A DNA stretch of 64,000 bases from the NCBI RefSeq assembly GCF_024399335.1, contig NZ_CP075339.1, forward strand, positions 2,666,001 to 2,730,000, read 5' to 3'. The DNA comes from Leucobacter aridicollis. GTDB lineage: Bacteria; Actinomycetota; Actinomycetes; Actinomycetales; Microbacteriaceae. The notes below the pieces were generated by a model. The model worked only from the letters and a program-made list of their open reading frames with translations. It was not told the DNA's origin and searched no databases. The position numbers and the translations under genes are program-made. Position 1 is the stretch's first letter; each line of letters begins with the position of its first letter. Of this stretch, positions 45,478 to 55,206 are shown in pieces.

Positions 45478-47745
45478 CTACACAGCCGTGCTCTTGAAGC
45501 CGCGAAGCCGCAGGCTGTTGCCGACAACGAAGACGCTCGAGAGCGCCATCGCCGCACCGGCGAGCATCGGGTTGAGCATGCCGAGGGCCGCGACGGGAAT
45601 CGCCGCGACGTTGTAGGCGAACGCCCAGAAGAGGTTCGTCTTGATGGTGCCGAGCGTCTTTCGGGAGAGCCTGATCGCGTCTGCCGCGCTGCGCAGGTCT
45701 CCCCGCACGAGGGTGATGTCTGAGGCCTCGATCGCAACGTCGGCTCCCGTCCCCATTGCGAGGCCGAGGTCAGCCTGAGCGAGGGCGGGGGCGTCGTTCA
45801 CGCCGTCTCCGACCATCGCGACGACTTTGCCGTCTGCCTGCAACCGCTGAACGACATCAACTTTCTCTGCGGGCAGCACCTCGGCGATGACCTCATCTAT
45901 GCCGACCTCGGCGGCGATGTGGCGCGCGACCGCGGCGTTGTCGCCGGTGAGGAGCACTGGTGAGAGGCCGAGCGCCTTCAGCTGACGAATCGCCTCGACG
46001 CTTGTGTCTTTCACGGTGTCGGCAACGATCAGGATCCCTCGCGCTTCGCCGTTCCAGCCGACGGCGACAACTGTCTTGCCTTCGCCCTCCGCGCGCGCCT
46101 TCGTCGTTGCGAGCTCGTCGCTCAGTGTGAGAGACCACTCAGCGAGCAGTGAGTCGCGCCCGACGAGCACCGCGTGGCCGTCGACGACGCCCTGGACGCC
46201 CTTGCCCTCGATGTTCGCGAAGCCCTCGACTGCGGGCAGCGTTCCGACCTCCTGCGTCGCACCCTTTGCGATGGCTTGCGCGATCGGGTGCTCCGACGCG
46301 TCTTCGAGCGCTCCAGCGAGCCGCAGCAGCTCTGCGCGGTCGGTGCCAGGCTCGGTCACCACGTCGACAAGGGTCATCTTGCCGGTCGTCACAGTGCCTG
46401 TCTTGTCGAGAACGACAGTGTCGACCTTGCGGGTGGATTCGAGCACCTCGGGCCCCTTGATGAGTACCCCCATTTGGGCGCCACGGCCAGTGCCAACGAG
46501 CAGCGCGGTGGGAGTCGCAAGCCCAAGCGCGCACGGGCATGCGATGACGAGCACCGCGACTGCCGCGGTGAAAGCTGCCGAGACTGGGAAGCCAGCGCCG
46601 AGCCAGCCGCCAAGCGTGACCGCTGCGACGACGATCACGATCGGAACGAAGACGCCCGAGATCCTGTCGGCGAGCCGCTGCACCTCGGCCTTGCCAGTCT
46701 GCGCGTCTTCGACGAGCTGCGCCATCTGCGCAAGCTGCGTGTCTGCCCCGATCCTTGTCGCGCGCACGACGAGTCGCCCGCCTACGTTGGTGGTGGCGCC
46801 GGTGACTGCATCGCCCTCGGCAACCTCGACTGGGACTGCTTCGCCGGTGAGCATGGAGGCGTCTACGGCCGAGGTACCGGAAACGACGACGCCGTCCGTC
46901 GCGATCTTCTCGCCAGGGCGTACGACGAATTCGTCGCCCACGACAAGGTTGTCGACAGGGATCTTGGTCTCGACGCCGCCACGGAGCACCGCGACCTCTT
47001 TCGCGCCGAGCTCGAGCAGAGCGCGAAGGGCTGCGCCTGCCTGCTTCTTGGATCGCTTCTCGAAGTAGCGGCCCGCGAGGATGAACATGGTGACGCCCGC
47101 GCCGACCTCAAGATAGATGTTCGCCGCGCCGTCAGAGGGAGCGAGCGTGAACTCGAAAGGATGTGTCATCCCGGGAACCCCTGCCGTGCCGAAGAACAGC
47201 GCGTACAGCGACCAGAGGAAAGCAGCCGAGGTGCCCATCGAGATGAGCGTGTCCATCGTCGCGGCGCCGTGCTTGAGGTTCACCCAGGCTGCCTTGTGGA
47301 ACGGCCAGGCCCCCCACACGATTACGGGAGCTGCGAGCGTGAGCGAGGCCCACTGCCAATACGTGAACTGCAGCGCCGGGATCATCGCCATCGCGATCAC
47401 CGGCACGGTGAGCACGATCGAGCCGATCAGGCGGTGGCGGAGCGAGGTCAGTTCGGCGTCCTCCTCGCCGACCCCGTCTTTCTTCCGGTCGTCACCCTTT
47501 ACGCCCTGTGGCGCAGGCATCACCGCGGTATAGCCAGTCTTCTCGACTTCCGCGATGAGCAGCTCCGGGTCGTAGCCGTCGGGCACAGTGACTTTCGCCT
47601 TCTCTGTCGCGTAGTTGACTGTCGCGACGACACCGTCGAGTTTGTTGAGTTTCTTCTCGATGCGGTTCGCGCACGATGCGCACGTCATACCGCCGATCTC
47701 GAGTTCGACTCCGGAGTGTGCGCCGGGGAGCGCGGATGTACTCAT
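45478..47745 (-). CDS. copA: Copper-exporting P1B-type ATPase
   Basis: About 755 residues from the ATG at 47745, which follows AAGGA. N-terminal heavy-metal domain with C22 and C25 in [15 protein letters not shown]; actuator TGEAVPVEV; ion-binding CPC in [17 protein letters not shown]; phosphorylation loop DKTGTVTTG; nucleotide-domain histidine in SEHPIAQAI; and hinge [16 protein letters not shown]. The CPC together with late N and M residues fits Cu(I) export across the membrane. It is downstream of copZ and a small membrane protein and is expected to be under CsoR. Confidence 0.95.
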   Translation of the reverse strand: MSTSALPGAHSGVELEIGGMTCASCANRIEKKLNKLDGVVATVNYATEKAKVTVPDGYDPELLIAEVEKTGYTAVMPAPQGVKGDDRKKDGVGEEDAELTSLRHRLIGSIVLTVPVIAMAMIPALQFTYWQWASLTLAAPVIVWGAWPFHKAAWVNLKHGAATMDTLISMGTSAAFLWSLYALFFGTAGVPGMTHPFEFTLAPSDGAANIYLEVGAGVTMFILAGRYFEKRSKKQAGAALRALLELGAKEVAVLRGGVETKIPVDNLVVGDEFVVRPGEKIATDGVVVSGTSAVDASMLTGEAVPVEVAEGDAVTGATTNVGGRLVVRATRIGADTQLAQMAQLVEDAQTGKAEVQRLADRISGVFVPIVIVVAAVTLGGWLGAGFPVSAAFTAAVAVLVIACPCALGLATPTALLVGTGRGAQMGVLIKGPEVLESTRKVDTVVLDKTGTVTTGKMTLVDVVTEPGTDRAELLRLAGALEDASEHPIAQAIAKGATQEVGTLPAVEGFANIEGKGVQGVVDGHAVLVGRDSLLAEWSLTLSDELATTKARAEGEGKTVVAVGWNGEARGILIVADTVKDTSVEAIRQLKALGLSPVLLTGDNAAVARHIAAEVGIDEVIAEVLPAEKVDVVQRLQADGKVVAMVGDGVNDAPALAQADLGLAMGTGADVAIEASDITLVRGDLRSAADAIRLSRKTLGTIKTNLFWAFAYNVAAIPVAALGMLNPMLAGAAMALSSVFVVGNSLRLRGFKSTAV

Positions 47746-47801
47746 TTCGAATTCCTTCATTCTCACCTGTGCCCACTGTGTGGATGAGCGGGAAGCATTG
47801 G

Positions 47802-47963
47802 TTAGTTCTGGTGCGCCTGCTGATCGGGCTCGTGCGCGTTACCGCTCGCGATCCAGTCGGCAACGAAATCTGCCGGGACAATCAGGCCCGCGAGCCCGTA
47901 CGCAGCGCCGAACGCCACGACGAGGCCGGCACCGTAGATGGCGAGGCGTGCTGCGGGCTTCAC
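47802..47963 (-). CDS. 53-residue membrane protein between copZ and copA
   Basis: A small frame from the GTG at 47963 overlaps the copZ stop (GTGA) and ends with TAA at 47802. It starts [18 protein letters not shown] and continues with one hydrophobic helix containing [12 protein letters not shown]. The hydrophilic end carries HEPDQQAHQ, a few residues that could bind metal. The position, overlap and amino acid pattern match single-helix proteins that I recall from actinobacterial copper operons. The function is unknown. Confidence 0.75.
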   Translation of the reverse strand: MKPAARLAIYGAGLVVAFGAAYGLAGLIVPADFVADWIASGNAHEPDQQAHQN

Positions 47964-48172
47964 GAGGAGCGCACCGCAGTGTAGCCAGCTTCTTCCACAG
48001 CGGCGAGCACCGCCGCATCGTCGAGCGTGCCGTCGGCGGACACTGCGAGTGTGCCGCTCGCGGCACTCACATCGATGTCAGAGACGCCGGCGATCTGCTC
48101 GACTTCCTCGCGGATCGACAGCTCGCAGTGGGAGCACGTCATTCCGGTGACCTGATACTCGGTTGTAGCCAT
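47960..48172 (-). CDS. copZ: Copper chaperone
   Basis: The 70 residues form a single heavy-metal-associated domain with C13 and C16 in VTGMTCSHCELSIREEV. It carries Cu(I) to CopA. The ATG at 48172 has GGAGG eight bases upstream. Two CsoR boxes at 48195 and 48230 lie within 75 bases upstream, so this is the first gene of the copZ, small protein, copA operon. The longer frame to 48217 runs through a box and is not used. Confidence 0.93.
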   Translation of the reverse strand: MATTEYQVTGMTCSHCELSIREEVEQIAGVSDIDVSAASGTLAVSADGTLDDAAVLAAVEEAGYTAVRSS

Positions 48173-48194
48173 AGCTTGTTCCTCCTTCATCAGG

Positions 48195-48211
48195 ATACCC
48201 CATCCGGGTAT
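48195..48211. promoter_or_regulatory. CsoR box proximal to copZ
   Basis: ATACCC-CATCC-GGGTAT, 17 bases, with arms identical to the csoR box. It is 23 bases upstream of the copZ ATG, where bound repressor would block transcription. Confidence 0.8.
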
Positions 48212-48229
48212 CTCCACACCCAGAACAAT

Positions 48230-48246
48230 ATACCCCCCTAGGGTAT
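48230..48246. promoter_or_regulatory. CsoR box distal to copZ
   Basis: ATACCC-CCCTA-GGGTAT, 17 bases, with the same arms. Its centre is 35 bases from the proximal box, suggesting two-site binding. Confidence 0.78.
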
Positions 48247-48437
48247 CTTTGCAAGCCCGAGTTTTCCGCTGTAGCCGCCCGAAAGTTACGGCCCGTCATC
48301 GCGGAGGCGAACGCCACCTTGCCACAACTTGAAGGTTGTCAATACAACTGGCGATCCGCTTGTATGGACAACTTTCCCGCGGAAAACTCAGTCTCCGGGA
48401 CGCGAGCCAGCGCCCATCCGACTTCCAGGAGACTGAC

Positions 48438-50519
48438 TTGAAACACACTCACATCACCGCGGCGGCGGCCGCGCTCCTCCTCGGGGCGACAGGTATCGCG
48501 ACGGCGGCGGCCCCGGCACTCGCCGAGGACACCGTTCAAGCGACGGCACAGACCCCCAAGACGCTCGTCATTGGCGTCGATGGCGCCTCCTTCGACGTCA
48601 TGGCCGAGGGCATCACCCCGACAGTGAGCGCACTGCGCGCTGGCGGCCTCAGCGCGACGAGCAATCTCGCTGGCGCTCCCATGTCGCCGACAGTGTCGGG
48701 TCCCGGGTGGTCGACGATCGCGACGGGTGTCTGGGCACCCAAGCACGGCGTCACCGACAACAACTTCACGAGCCCGAACTACGGCGCGTTCCCCGACTAT
48801 CTCACGCGCATCGAACAGCACCTTCCAGACAGAAACACGACCGTTGTCGGCACCTGGGGTCCCATCTCGACGACGATCTTCGGGGCGGCAGTCGACAGTC
48901 GCAGCAAGTTCGGCAACGACACGCTCACCACGCAGGCTGCTGTTTCGTCGCTCTCGGCGCCAGCCACCGACGACGTCTTCGTACACCTCGACGAGGTCGA
49001 CGGCGCGGGCCACAGCTCCGGTTCAAGCTCGGAGGCGTACCGGAAGGCGCTGCAGAAGGCGGACGGTCAGATCGGCGAGATGGTGAACGCGATCACGCAG
49101 CGCCCGACCTACGGGTCCGAGGACTGGCTTGTCGTTGTCACCTCCGATCACGGCCACACGCCGACCGGCGGCCACGGCGGCTCGACGAAGCTCGAACGCA
49201 AGACGTTTGTCGCCGCAAACGGCTCGCCGTTCGCCCCCGGCACCGTCCGCCACGACGTCAAGGTCACCGACATCGCCCCGACAGTACTCGCTCACGTCGG
49301 CCTCGCGACCGATCCGGCCTGGGACCTCGACGGCTCAGTCGTGAACGAGCTCGTTCCCGACGACTTCGATACGCTGCGCCCGCAGCTGCAGCCTGCAGTG
49401 CAGGAGAAGGCGCCGGCCGACCTTCTCGGCTGGACCGCCGCGACGCCCGAGGGATGGAGCGTCGACAACTCGAAGATGCCCTCCGGCGGGGCCCCGGAGT
49501 TCAGCGGCTGGACGTTCATGACCGACGAGTTCTTCTCGAACGTCGAGCTTGGCCAGCTGCGCGAGAACAACGTCTACTCGCGCGACGTGTTCGCCGTCGC
49601 GGACTCCGACGAGTGGGCCGATGTGAGCCCCCGCGGCGGCAACATGTTCGACTCGACGCTGCAAAGCCCCGCCTACGAGCTGAACGGCGCGGCGGAGCTC
49701 GACATCTCGTTCGTGTCTGACTACGCTGTCGACGGCCCGCAAAAGGCAATCGTCAGGGTCGTGTTCGATGAGGCCTCAGGCATCGCCCCGCACACCCTCG
49801 TCACATACCCAGGCGACGGCACCCGCCTCAACCCTGTCAACCAGGTGGAACGCTTCACACTGGAACTGCCGCGGTCTGAGGCCGGCGATCTTCCGAGAAC
49901 CGCGAGCCTGCACTTTGAATACGGCGGCAACAACTCTGCGTTCTGGGCCATCGATCAGGTCAGCGTCAGCCAGGACGAGGCGCCCGCGATGCCAGCGGAG
50001 CTGAGCATCTCAGCCGCTACAGTCGAGGCGGGCAAGACCGTCACGGCGTCGGGCACCGGGTTCGCGCCAGAGGAAGTCGTCGCGTTCGAGCTGCGCTCCG
50101 CGCCACAGGGCCTCGGCACTGCGACGGCCGACGCCACCGGCGCGCTCTCGCAGGAGCTCACGATCCCCGCCGCGACCCCCGCCGGCGAGCACACAGTCGT
50201 CGGGATCCGCGCGGACGGCACCGAGCTCAGCCAACCGGTCACAGTGACCGCGGCGTCAACCGAGGAAAAGCCGGACCCGGAGAATCCCGGGACGAAGCCA
50301 GACACCGACACGGAGTCCCCCGACACCAAGCCCGGCGCAGGCGCTGGCACCGGTACTGGTACCGGCCGCACGGGTGGCGTTCCCGGTAGCGGCGACGGTC
50401 AGGGCGAGGACCTCGCCGCGACCGGCGGCACGGTCGCAGGACTCGCGCTTGGCGCGGCCGCAATCGCCGGCGCAGGCGCGTACCTCGTCGTCCGCAGCCG
50501 CAGGCGTCTCGCCGAGTAA
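48438..50519 (+). CDS. Cell-wall-anchored alkaline phosphatase/nucleotide pyrophosphatase-like protein
   Basis: About 693 residues. Signal peptide at 1-31 (ends APALAED). The phosphodiesterase domain opens with LVIGVDGASFDVMAEGITPT, where the usual active-site Thr/Ser neighbourhood is GVDGASFDVM, and includes VVVTSDHGHTPTGGHGG with metal-binding Asp and His. The C-terminus has LAATGG, a hydrophobic segment and RSRRRLAE, as in class E sortase substrates. A TTG at 48438 follows AGGAGA by five bases. The enzyme is expected on the cell wall and acts on phosphodiesters; the substrate is unknown. Confidence 0.87.
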   Translation: MKHTHITAAAAALLLGATGIATAAAPALAEDTVQATAQTPKTLVIGVDGASFDVMAEGITPTVSALRAGGLSATSNLAGAPMSPTVSGPGWSTIATGVWAPKHGVTDNNFTSPNYGAFPDYLTRIEQHLPDRNTTVVGTWGPISTTIFGAAVDSRSKFGNDTLTTQAAVSSLSAPATDDVFVHLDEVDGAGHSSGSSSEAYRKALQKADGQIGEMVNAITQRPTYGSEDWLVVVTSDHGHTPTGGHGGSTKLERKTFVAANGSPFAPGTVRHDVKVTDIAPTVLAHVGLATDPAWDLDGSVVNELVPDDFDTLRPQLQPAVQEKAPADLLGWTAATPEGWSVDNSKMPSGGAPEFSGWTFMTDEFFSNVELGQLRENNVYSRDVFAVADSDEWADVSPRGGNMFDSTLQSPAYELNGAAELDISFVSDYAVDGPQKAIVRVVFDEASGIAPHTLVTYPGDGTRLNPVNQVERFTLELPRSEAGDLPRTASLHFEYGGNNSAFWAIDQVSVSQDEAPAMPAELSISAATVEAGKTVTASGTGFAPEEVVAFELRSAPQGLGTATADATGALSQELTIPAATPAGEHTVVGIRADGTELSQPVTVTAASTEEKPDPENPGTKPDTDTESPDTKPGAGAGTGTGTGRTGGVPGSGDGQGEDLAATGGTVAGLALGAAAIAGAGAYLVVRSRRRLAE

Positions 50520-50540
50520 GCCACGGAATACCGCACTCGT

Positions 50541-50578
50541 GGGCCGGCCTTCGATCCTTCGGGATCGCGGGCCGGCCC
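50541..50578. terminator. Hairpin after the phosphatase-like gene
   Basis: GGGCCGGC and GCCGGCCC enclose a second hairpin CGATCC-TTCG-GGATCG. The nested stem lies just after the stop codon; a T run is absent. Confidence 0.6.
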
Positions 50579-50743
50579 GCGTCTGTCGCGCGGACCAGGC
50601 CGGAACAGCAGGGCCGTGCGGCCAGCGCCTCGCCCCGCCGCCCGCGACACCCACCCAGCTCTCAGTCGCCCAGGCTCCCTGAGCAGTAGCATGGTGGCGA
50701 ACACCGGTTCGACCCAAAGGCGGGTCCGACAGAGGAGAGATAG

Positions 50744-51382
50744 TTGGAGATTCGTACCCTTGAGCCGAAAAGAGTGCGCGAAGCAGCGAAGGTCCTCGCC
50801 GAGGCGTTTACGGACGAACCGCTTGTCACCCAGCTCCTCCCCCTCGGAACTCTCCACCGCCAACGGAAGATAGCTGACTACTTCGTCTGGAGCATGCGCC
50901 GCACAGGGCTGCGCACTGTCGACGTCGCCATCGAAGCCGACAAGATCGTTGGTGTCGCGTTGTGGCGCGCCCCCGGGCACGTGTCGCGCTGGCTCCCCGT
51001 ACTGCCCGCAAAGACTGGCGTGTTGCTTCGCGGTGTCGGCCGTCGAGGCTTACGTGTGCTCGGCGCGCATGACGCAGCATGCGCAGACAAGCACCCGAGC
51101 GAGCCCTACTGGCACCTCGTCGGTGTCGGTACTGCCCAGGCGCACGCACGCGGCACCAGGCCCGCCACGGTACCCGACATCGAGGCGGCACTCGTGTCCC
51201 ACAGGCTCCGAGAAATCGACGAGGCCGGTTCGCTCGCATCCCTTGAGGCACGCACTCCGCAGCACGTGAGCCAGTACGAGGCCCTCGGCTTTTCGCACCA
51301 GTGCGAACTTGCGAGCCCGGCAGTGAGCACTGTCGTGATGTGGCGATCGCCCGGCGCGGGCCGATCCAGAATCGCCGCTTAG
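50744..51382 (+). CDS. GNAT-family acetyltransferase
   Basis: The 212 residues begin MEIRTLEPKRVREAAKVLAE. The C-terminal half has HLVGVGTAQAHARGT in the acetyl-CoA loop position and a late ETRTPQ-like region with YEALGFSHQCELASP. The TTG at 50744 follows AGGAGA. The loop departs from the standard RGxGxG/A pattern, so the assignment is family level only. The substrate is unknown. Confidence 0.8.
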   Translation: MEIRTLEPKRVREAAKVLAEAFTDEPLVTQLLPLGTLHRQRKIADYFVWSMRRTGLRTVDVAIEADKIVGVALWRAPGHVSRWLPVLPAKTGVLLRGVGRRGLRVLGAHDAACADKHPSEPYWHLVGVGTAQAHARGTRPATVPDIEAALVSHRLREIDEAGSLASLEARTPQHVSQYEALGFSHQCELASPAVSTVVMWRSPGAGRSRIAA

Positions 51383-51491
51383 AACTGCGGCCCACCTCCC
51401 CACGCCCTCAGCTCCGACGGATGCGCTGCGCACAGGTTAGCATCGGCGCGCCCGCACAGTCTTCACACCCCTCACACGAAGGAATGCGCTC

Positions 51492-53108
51492 ATGACGCTC
51501 ACCCCATCGACAGGCTTCGCTCTCACTGGCGCGCGCCTCATCACGAACACGCCTGACCACGCTGGCGCGACAGCCCTGCTTGTCGAGCACGGCCGGATCA
51601 CATCACTCGGTGACGACACAGAGATTGAGGCGCTCGCGATCGCCGCCGGGTACCCAGTTCGCGACGCGAACGGCGCGACAGTCACGGCCGGCCTCTTCGA
51701 CTCGCACACCCATCCGCACTGGGCAGCCGACGTGACACGCGGCGTCGACCTCGGAGGGCTCGGAACCATCACGGAGATCCAGGCCGCCGTCGCATCCTAC
51801 GCCGCGACACTTCCTGCCGATGCTTGGGTGCTCGGCTGGAACCTTGAATTCGAACCGTTCGAGGCGACTGGTGTGCGGGGCGACCTGTTCGACGCCGCCG
51901 TCACTGGCCGCCCGTTCGCCGCGATGTTCTACGACCTGCATTCGGGACTCGCGAACGCCGCCGCCCTTGCAGCAGCGGGGGTCACCGAGGCGCCGGTGTT
52001 CGAGGACATGTCTGAGGTTGTTGTCGACGAGGCGGGGACGCTCACTGGCGAGCTTCGTGAGCCGAGCGCGTACAAGCTCGTCTTCGACGCAGTGCCGGCG
52101 CTCTCACACGACGACGAGCGTGACTCGCTCCGCGACATGTTCCGCACACTCGCTGCGGCGGGCCTCACCGGCGGGGCGATCATGGACGGCAAGCCGCGCA
52201 CAGTCGATCTCATCGAGGAACTCGATGAGCGCGGGGAACTCGACCATCGCCTCGTCGTACACCACTGGCACGCTGTCACCGACGACGACGAGGCGGTCGC
52301 GCGCGTGATCGCCTCAAAAGATCGCCGCGGCAATCTCTGGGAGTCAGACGGCATCAAGCTGTTCAGTGACGGCGTCATCGACACCGGCACTGCCTGGCTG
52401 CATCAGCCCGACGCCTGCGGCGACGGCACACACGCGTTCTGGCCAGACTGGGACCGCTACAGAAGTGTTGTACGGGCGTATCACGACGCGGGCATGATCA
52501 TCGCGACGCACGCTGTCGGCGACTTCGCCGTGAATCGCGTGCTCGACGCCTACGCTGAGCTCCCCGCTCGCGGCGACGCGCGGCCGCACTCAATCGAGCA
52601 CCTCGAGGTGCTCGCGGATGAGGACCTCGAGAAGCTCACGGGCTCGGGCGTCACGGCGTCAATGCAGCCGCTGCACATGCAGTGGCGAGAGGGCGACGAC
52701 AGCGACAACTGGGCGGTACGGCTTGGCGAGCGCGCGGCGACAGGCTACCGGGTTCGCGACGTTCTCGAGACAGGCACACGCGTGACGCTCGGTTCAGACT
52801 GGCCCGTTGCTCACTACGACCCCCGCATTGGGATGGCATGGGCTCGCGGGCGCAGCACTCCAGGTGTCGCTGATGCACACGTGTTCGAGCCCGAGCAGCG
52901 ACTGACCGGGGAGGAGGCGCTTCTCGCGTACACGCTGTGGCCAGCCCTGGCTCGCGGGTACGATGACCGCGGTGTGCTCGCCCCCGGCGCGCTCGCAGAC
53001 CTCACGATCTGGGACGGCGACCCCGTTGCCGCGACTCCCGACGAACTCGTGTCACTCGCGATCGCTGCGACAGTCGTCGATGGTCGGTTCGTGCACGACG
53101 CGCTCTAG
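51492..53108 (+). CDS. Amidohydrolase-family protein (YtcJ-like)
   Basis: The 538 residues belong to the metal-dependent amidohydrolase family 3. The metal HxH motif is DSHTHPHW at about residue 71. Later metal and catalytic residues appear in VHHWHAVTD, ATHAVGDFAVN, SIEHLEV and LGSDWPV. The family acts on N-substituted amides and formamides. The ATG at 51492 has AAGGA upstream. No partner gene is obvious. Confidence 0.85.
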   Translation: MTLTPSTGFALTGARLITNTPDHAGATALLVEHGRITSLGDDTEIEALAIAAGYPVRDANGATVTAGLFDSHTHPHWAADVTRGVDLGGLGTITEIQAAVASYAATLPADAWVLGWNLEFEPFEATGVRGDLFDAAVTGRPFAAMFYDLHSGLANAAALAAAGVTEAPVFEDMSEVVVDEAGTLTGELREPSAYKLVFDAVPALSHDDERDSLRDMFRTLAAAGLTGGAIMDGKPRTVDLIEELDERGELDHRLVVHHWHAVTDDDEAVARVIASKDRRGNLWESDGIKLFSDGVIDTGTAWLHQPDACGDGTHAFWPDWDRYRSVVRAYHDAGMIIATHAVGDFAVNRVLDAYAELPARGDARPHSIEHLEVLADEDLEKLTGSGVTASMQPLHMQWREGDDSDNWAVRLGERAATGYRVRDVLETGTRVTLGSDWPVAHYDPRIGMAWARGRSTPGVADAHVFEPEQRLTGEEALLAYTLWPALARGYDDRGVLAPGALADLTIWDGDPVAATPDELVSLAIAATVVDGRFVHDAL

Positions 53109-53119
53109 CATCGCGATCC

Positions 53120-53138
53120 GGTGCCGCCGAACGGCACC
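53120..53138. terminator. Short hairpin between converging amidohydrolase and response regulator genes
   Basis: GGTGCCG and CGGCACC form a perfect seven-pair stem with a five-base loop. No T run follows. Confidence 0.5.
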
Positions 53139-53147
53139 TCTGCGGGC

Positions 53148-53795
53148 CTACCTCGCCTGCAAATACGTCAAGATCGCGCGCACTCGCCGATTCTCGTCGC
53201 TCGGCTGCAGGCCTAAGCGCGCGAAGATGTTGCCGATGTGTTTCCGCACGGCAGCATCGCTCACGTACAGTTGCGCCGCGATTTCGGCGTTTGACTCGCC
53301 CTTCGCCATGAGCTCGAGCACCTCGCGTTCGCGCGCCGTGAGAACGGCGAGCGGCCCGGGCTGGTCCTGCCGCAAGAGGTGTCGCGTGACCTCCGGATCA
53401 ATCACCGTGCCGCCAGCGGCGACAGCTGCGAGCGCTTGGTCGAAGTCGGCGACCCTGTTGACGCGCTCCTTGAGCAGGTAGCCGACGCCGCCCTCGGGCA
53501 GCGTCAGAAGAACTCGAGCGTACCTGTCGGCGACGTACTGCGAGAGGGCGAGCACTGGCTGTGCGGGGGCGAGTTCGCGGATCTGAAGCGCTGCACGTAA
53601 CCCGTCATCGGTGCGGGTAGGTGGCATACGCACGTCGGTCACGACGAGGTCGGGCGCGACTGTCAGGCTCCCGTAGACGGCGACGAGCTCCGTGGCGTCA
53701 CTGGCGGAGGCAACGACCTCGTGCCCGAGCCGTTCGAGCAGGGCCTGGAGCGCCTCTCGGAGTAAGGCCGCGTCATCGGCGAGCAGAATCCGCAC
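53148..53795 (-). CDS. NarL/LuxR-type response regulator
   Basis: About 215 residues. A receiver domain opens with VRILLADDAALLREALQALL; the phosphorylation Asp is in DLVVTDVRMPP. A C-terminal LuxR helix-turn-helix is in LTAREREVLELMAKGESNAE. The GTG at 53795 follows GGGAGGGG, so the start lies 23 bases inside the kinase gene. It is the partner of that kinase. Confidence 0.92.
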   Translation of the reverse strand: MRILLADDAALLREALQALLERLGHEVVASASDATELVAVYGSLTVAPDLVVTDVRMPPTRTDDGLRAALQIRELAPAQPVLALSQYVADRYARVLLTLPEGGVGYLLKERVNRVADFDQALAAVAAGGTVIDPEVTRHLLRQDQPGPLAVLTAREREVLELMAKGESNAEIAAQLYVSDAAVRKHIGNIFARLGLQPSDENRRVRAILTYLQAR

Positions 53796-55098
53796 GGATG
53801 CCCCTCCCGTCTTTAGGCGCCGGGCTGACGACCGCACGCACGCGTCCCGGCAGCGAGTGCTGAGCCTCGACAAGTGGGAATGACAGCGTCAACCGAGTGG
53901 GCCCGCCAACCGGGCTCTCAATCGTGAGGGTACCGTCGAGCGCGTCCGCACGCTCACGCAGCCCTCTGAGCCCCGTCCCGCCGTCTATGTCTACGCCACC
54001 GTGGCCGGAATCACTCGCCACGACGTACGCGCGTTCTTCGTCTGCGGCGAGCGCAACCCGAACGACGGAGGCGGACGTGTGCTTTGCGGCGTTCGTGAGC
54101 GCCTCGGCGACGACGAAGTAGGCGGCTGCCTCTCGCTCGGGGCTCAGCCTGGGAAACCCGCGATCCTCAAGGCGCAGCGGCATCGCGCTTCGCGAACCGA
54201 GTTCAGTGAGCGCGGCGGCGAGGCCATGGTCCGAGAGCACAGCTGGGTGAATGCCCCGCACGGTGTTTCGCAGCGATTCGAGCGCGCGCTCGGTCTGCCG
54301 CTGGGCTGCTTCGAGCGCTGTTCTGCGTGCGGCATCATCCCCGTGGTTCAGCTCGAGTTCGAGAATGCCGAGCCGTGCTGCAATAGCGACGAGTTCCTGT
54401 TGAACGCCGTCGTGCAGATCACGCTCGAGGCGGCGGCGCTCGGCTTCGTTCGCTGCGACGATCGTGGCCCGGGACCTCGTGAGCCGGGCAACACGCTCGT
54501 CAATCTCCGCAATCCGAGGCGCAAGCAGCCACCGGAGGCAACCGCCCTGCAGCGCCGCGAGAAGCCCGGTCACGTAGCCGAACACCGGCAACGAAAGCAG
54601 CACGACGACGATCGGTTGCCACCAGTTTTCGGGCCCGAGCTCGATGACGATGTCGCTGAACAGGTTCGCCGACACGGCGCCCTGCAGCGCCATGACGACA
54701 AGAGCAACGCCCGCACCGATAACAAGTCCTTGCAGACAGACAACAGCAACCGACACCGCCCCGAACCCGATACCTGTCAGAAGCGACAGCATCTCGCGCC
54801 AGGTCGCGGGCTCGGTGAGGCGCACACCGAGCCAGTTCTGGCGCTCGCCGCGCGGCACTGGCACGTGCCCGCTCGGCGGGCGCGGCAGTCCGAGGAGTGT
54901 GAGCCTCCGACGGTCGAGCCACCCGAGCGCGATCCCCCACAGAGGCAACAGCAGAATCGTCGGCACGAAGACCGCGATGAGGATCGGGGTGAGTACCGCG
55001 CTCGACACGACAAACGCGAACGATCGCCACGGCCAGCCTGACGAGAGATAGCTCCATGGCGACAGCATGAGCGCCTGCCACACTGTCTGAGCTTTCAT
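53773..55098 (-). CDS. NarX/DesK-type sensor histidine kinase
   Basis: The 441 residues have N-terminal hydrophobic segments (about 30-55 and 105-150, then 165-200), a HisKA_3 dimerization helix with the phospho-His in ERRRLERDLHDGVQQELVAI, and a C-terminal HATPase with DIDGGTGLRGLRERADALDG. No recognised periplasmic sensor domain is present; it probably senses the membrane or envelope. It overlaps its response regulator and lies next to the LuxR ATPase and the SipW-type set. Confidence 0.9.
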   Translation of the reverse strand: MKAQTVWQALMLSPWSYLSSGWPWRSFAFVVSSAVLTPILIAVFVPTILLLPLWGIALGWLDRRRLTLLGLPRPPSGHVPVPRGERQNWLGVRLTEPATWREMLSLLTGIGFGAVSVAVVCLQGLVIGAGVALVVMALQGAVSANLFSDIVIELGPENWWQPIVVVLLSLPVFGYVTGLLAALQGGCLRWLLAPRIAEIDERVARLTRSRATIVAANEAERRRLERDLHDGVQQELVAIAARLGILELELNHGDDAARRTALEAAQRQTERALESLRNTVRGIHPAVLSDHGLAAALTELGSRSAMPLRLEDRGFPRLSPEREAAAYFVVAEALTNAAKHTSASVVRVALAADEERAYVVASDSGHGGVDIDGGTGLRGLRERADALDGTLTIESPVGGPTRLTLSFPLVEAQHSLPGRVRAVVSPAPKDGRGIRADSARR

Positions 55099-55206
55099 GC
55101 TCCTAGGCTACGTGCACGGTTGCTGCCGCGTAGCCCTCGCCCGAGCTTCCGGCAAAAAGGTATCGCCAGGTCTACCGTCTGCGGGTGGCGGACACGGCCT
55201 GAAGCC

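Noticed and set aside
46174..47787. Plus-strand 537-codon frame opposite copA
   Set aside because: It is an antisense shadow with biased residues, and copA is certain.
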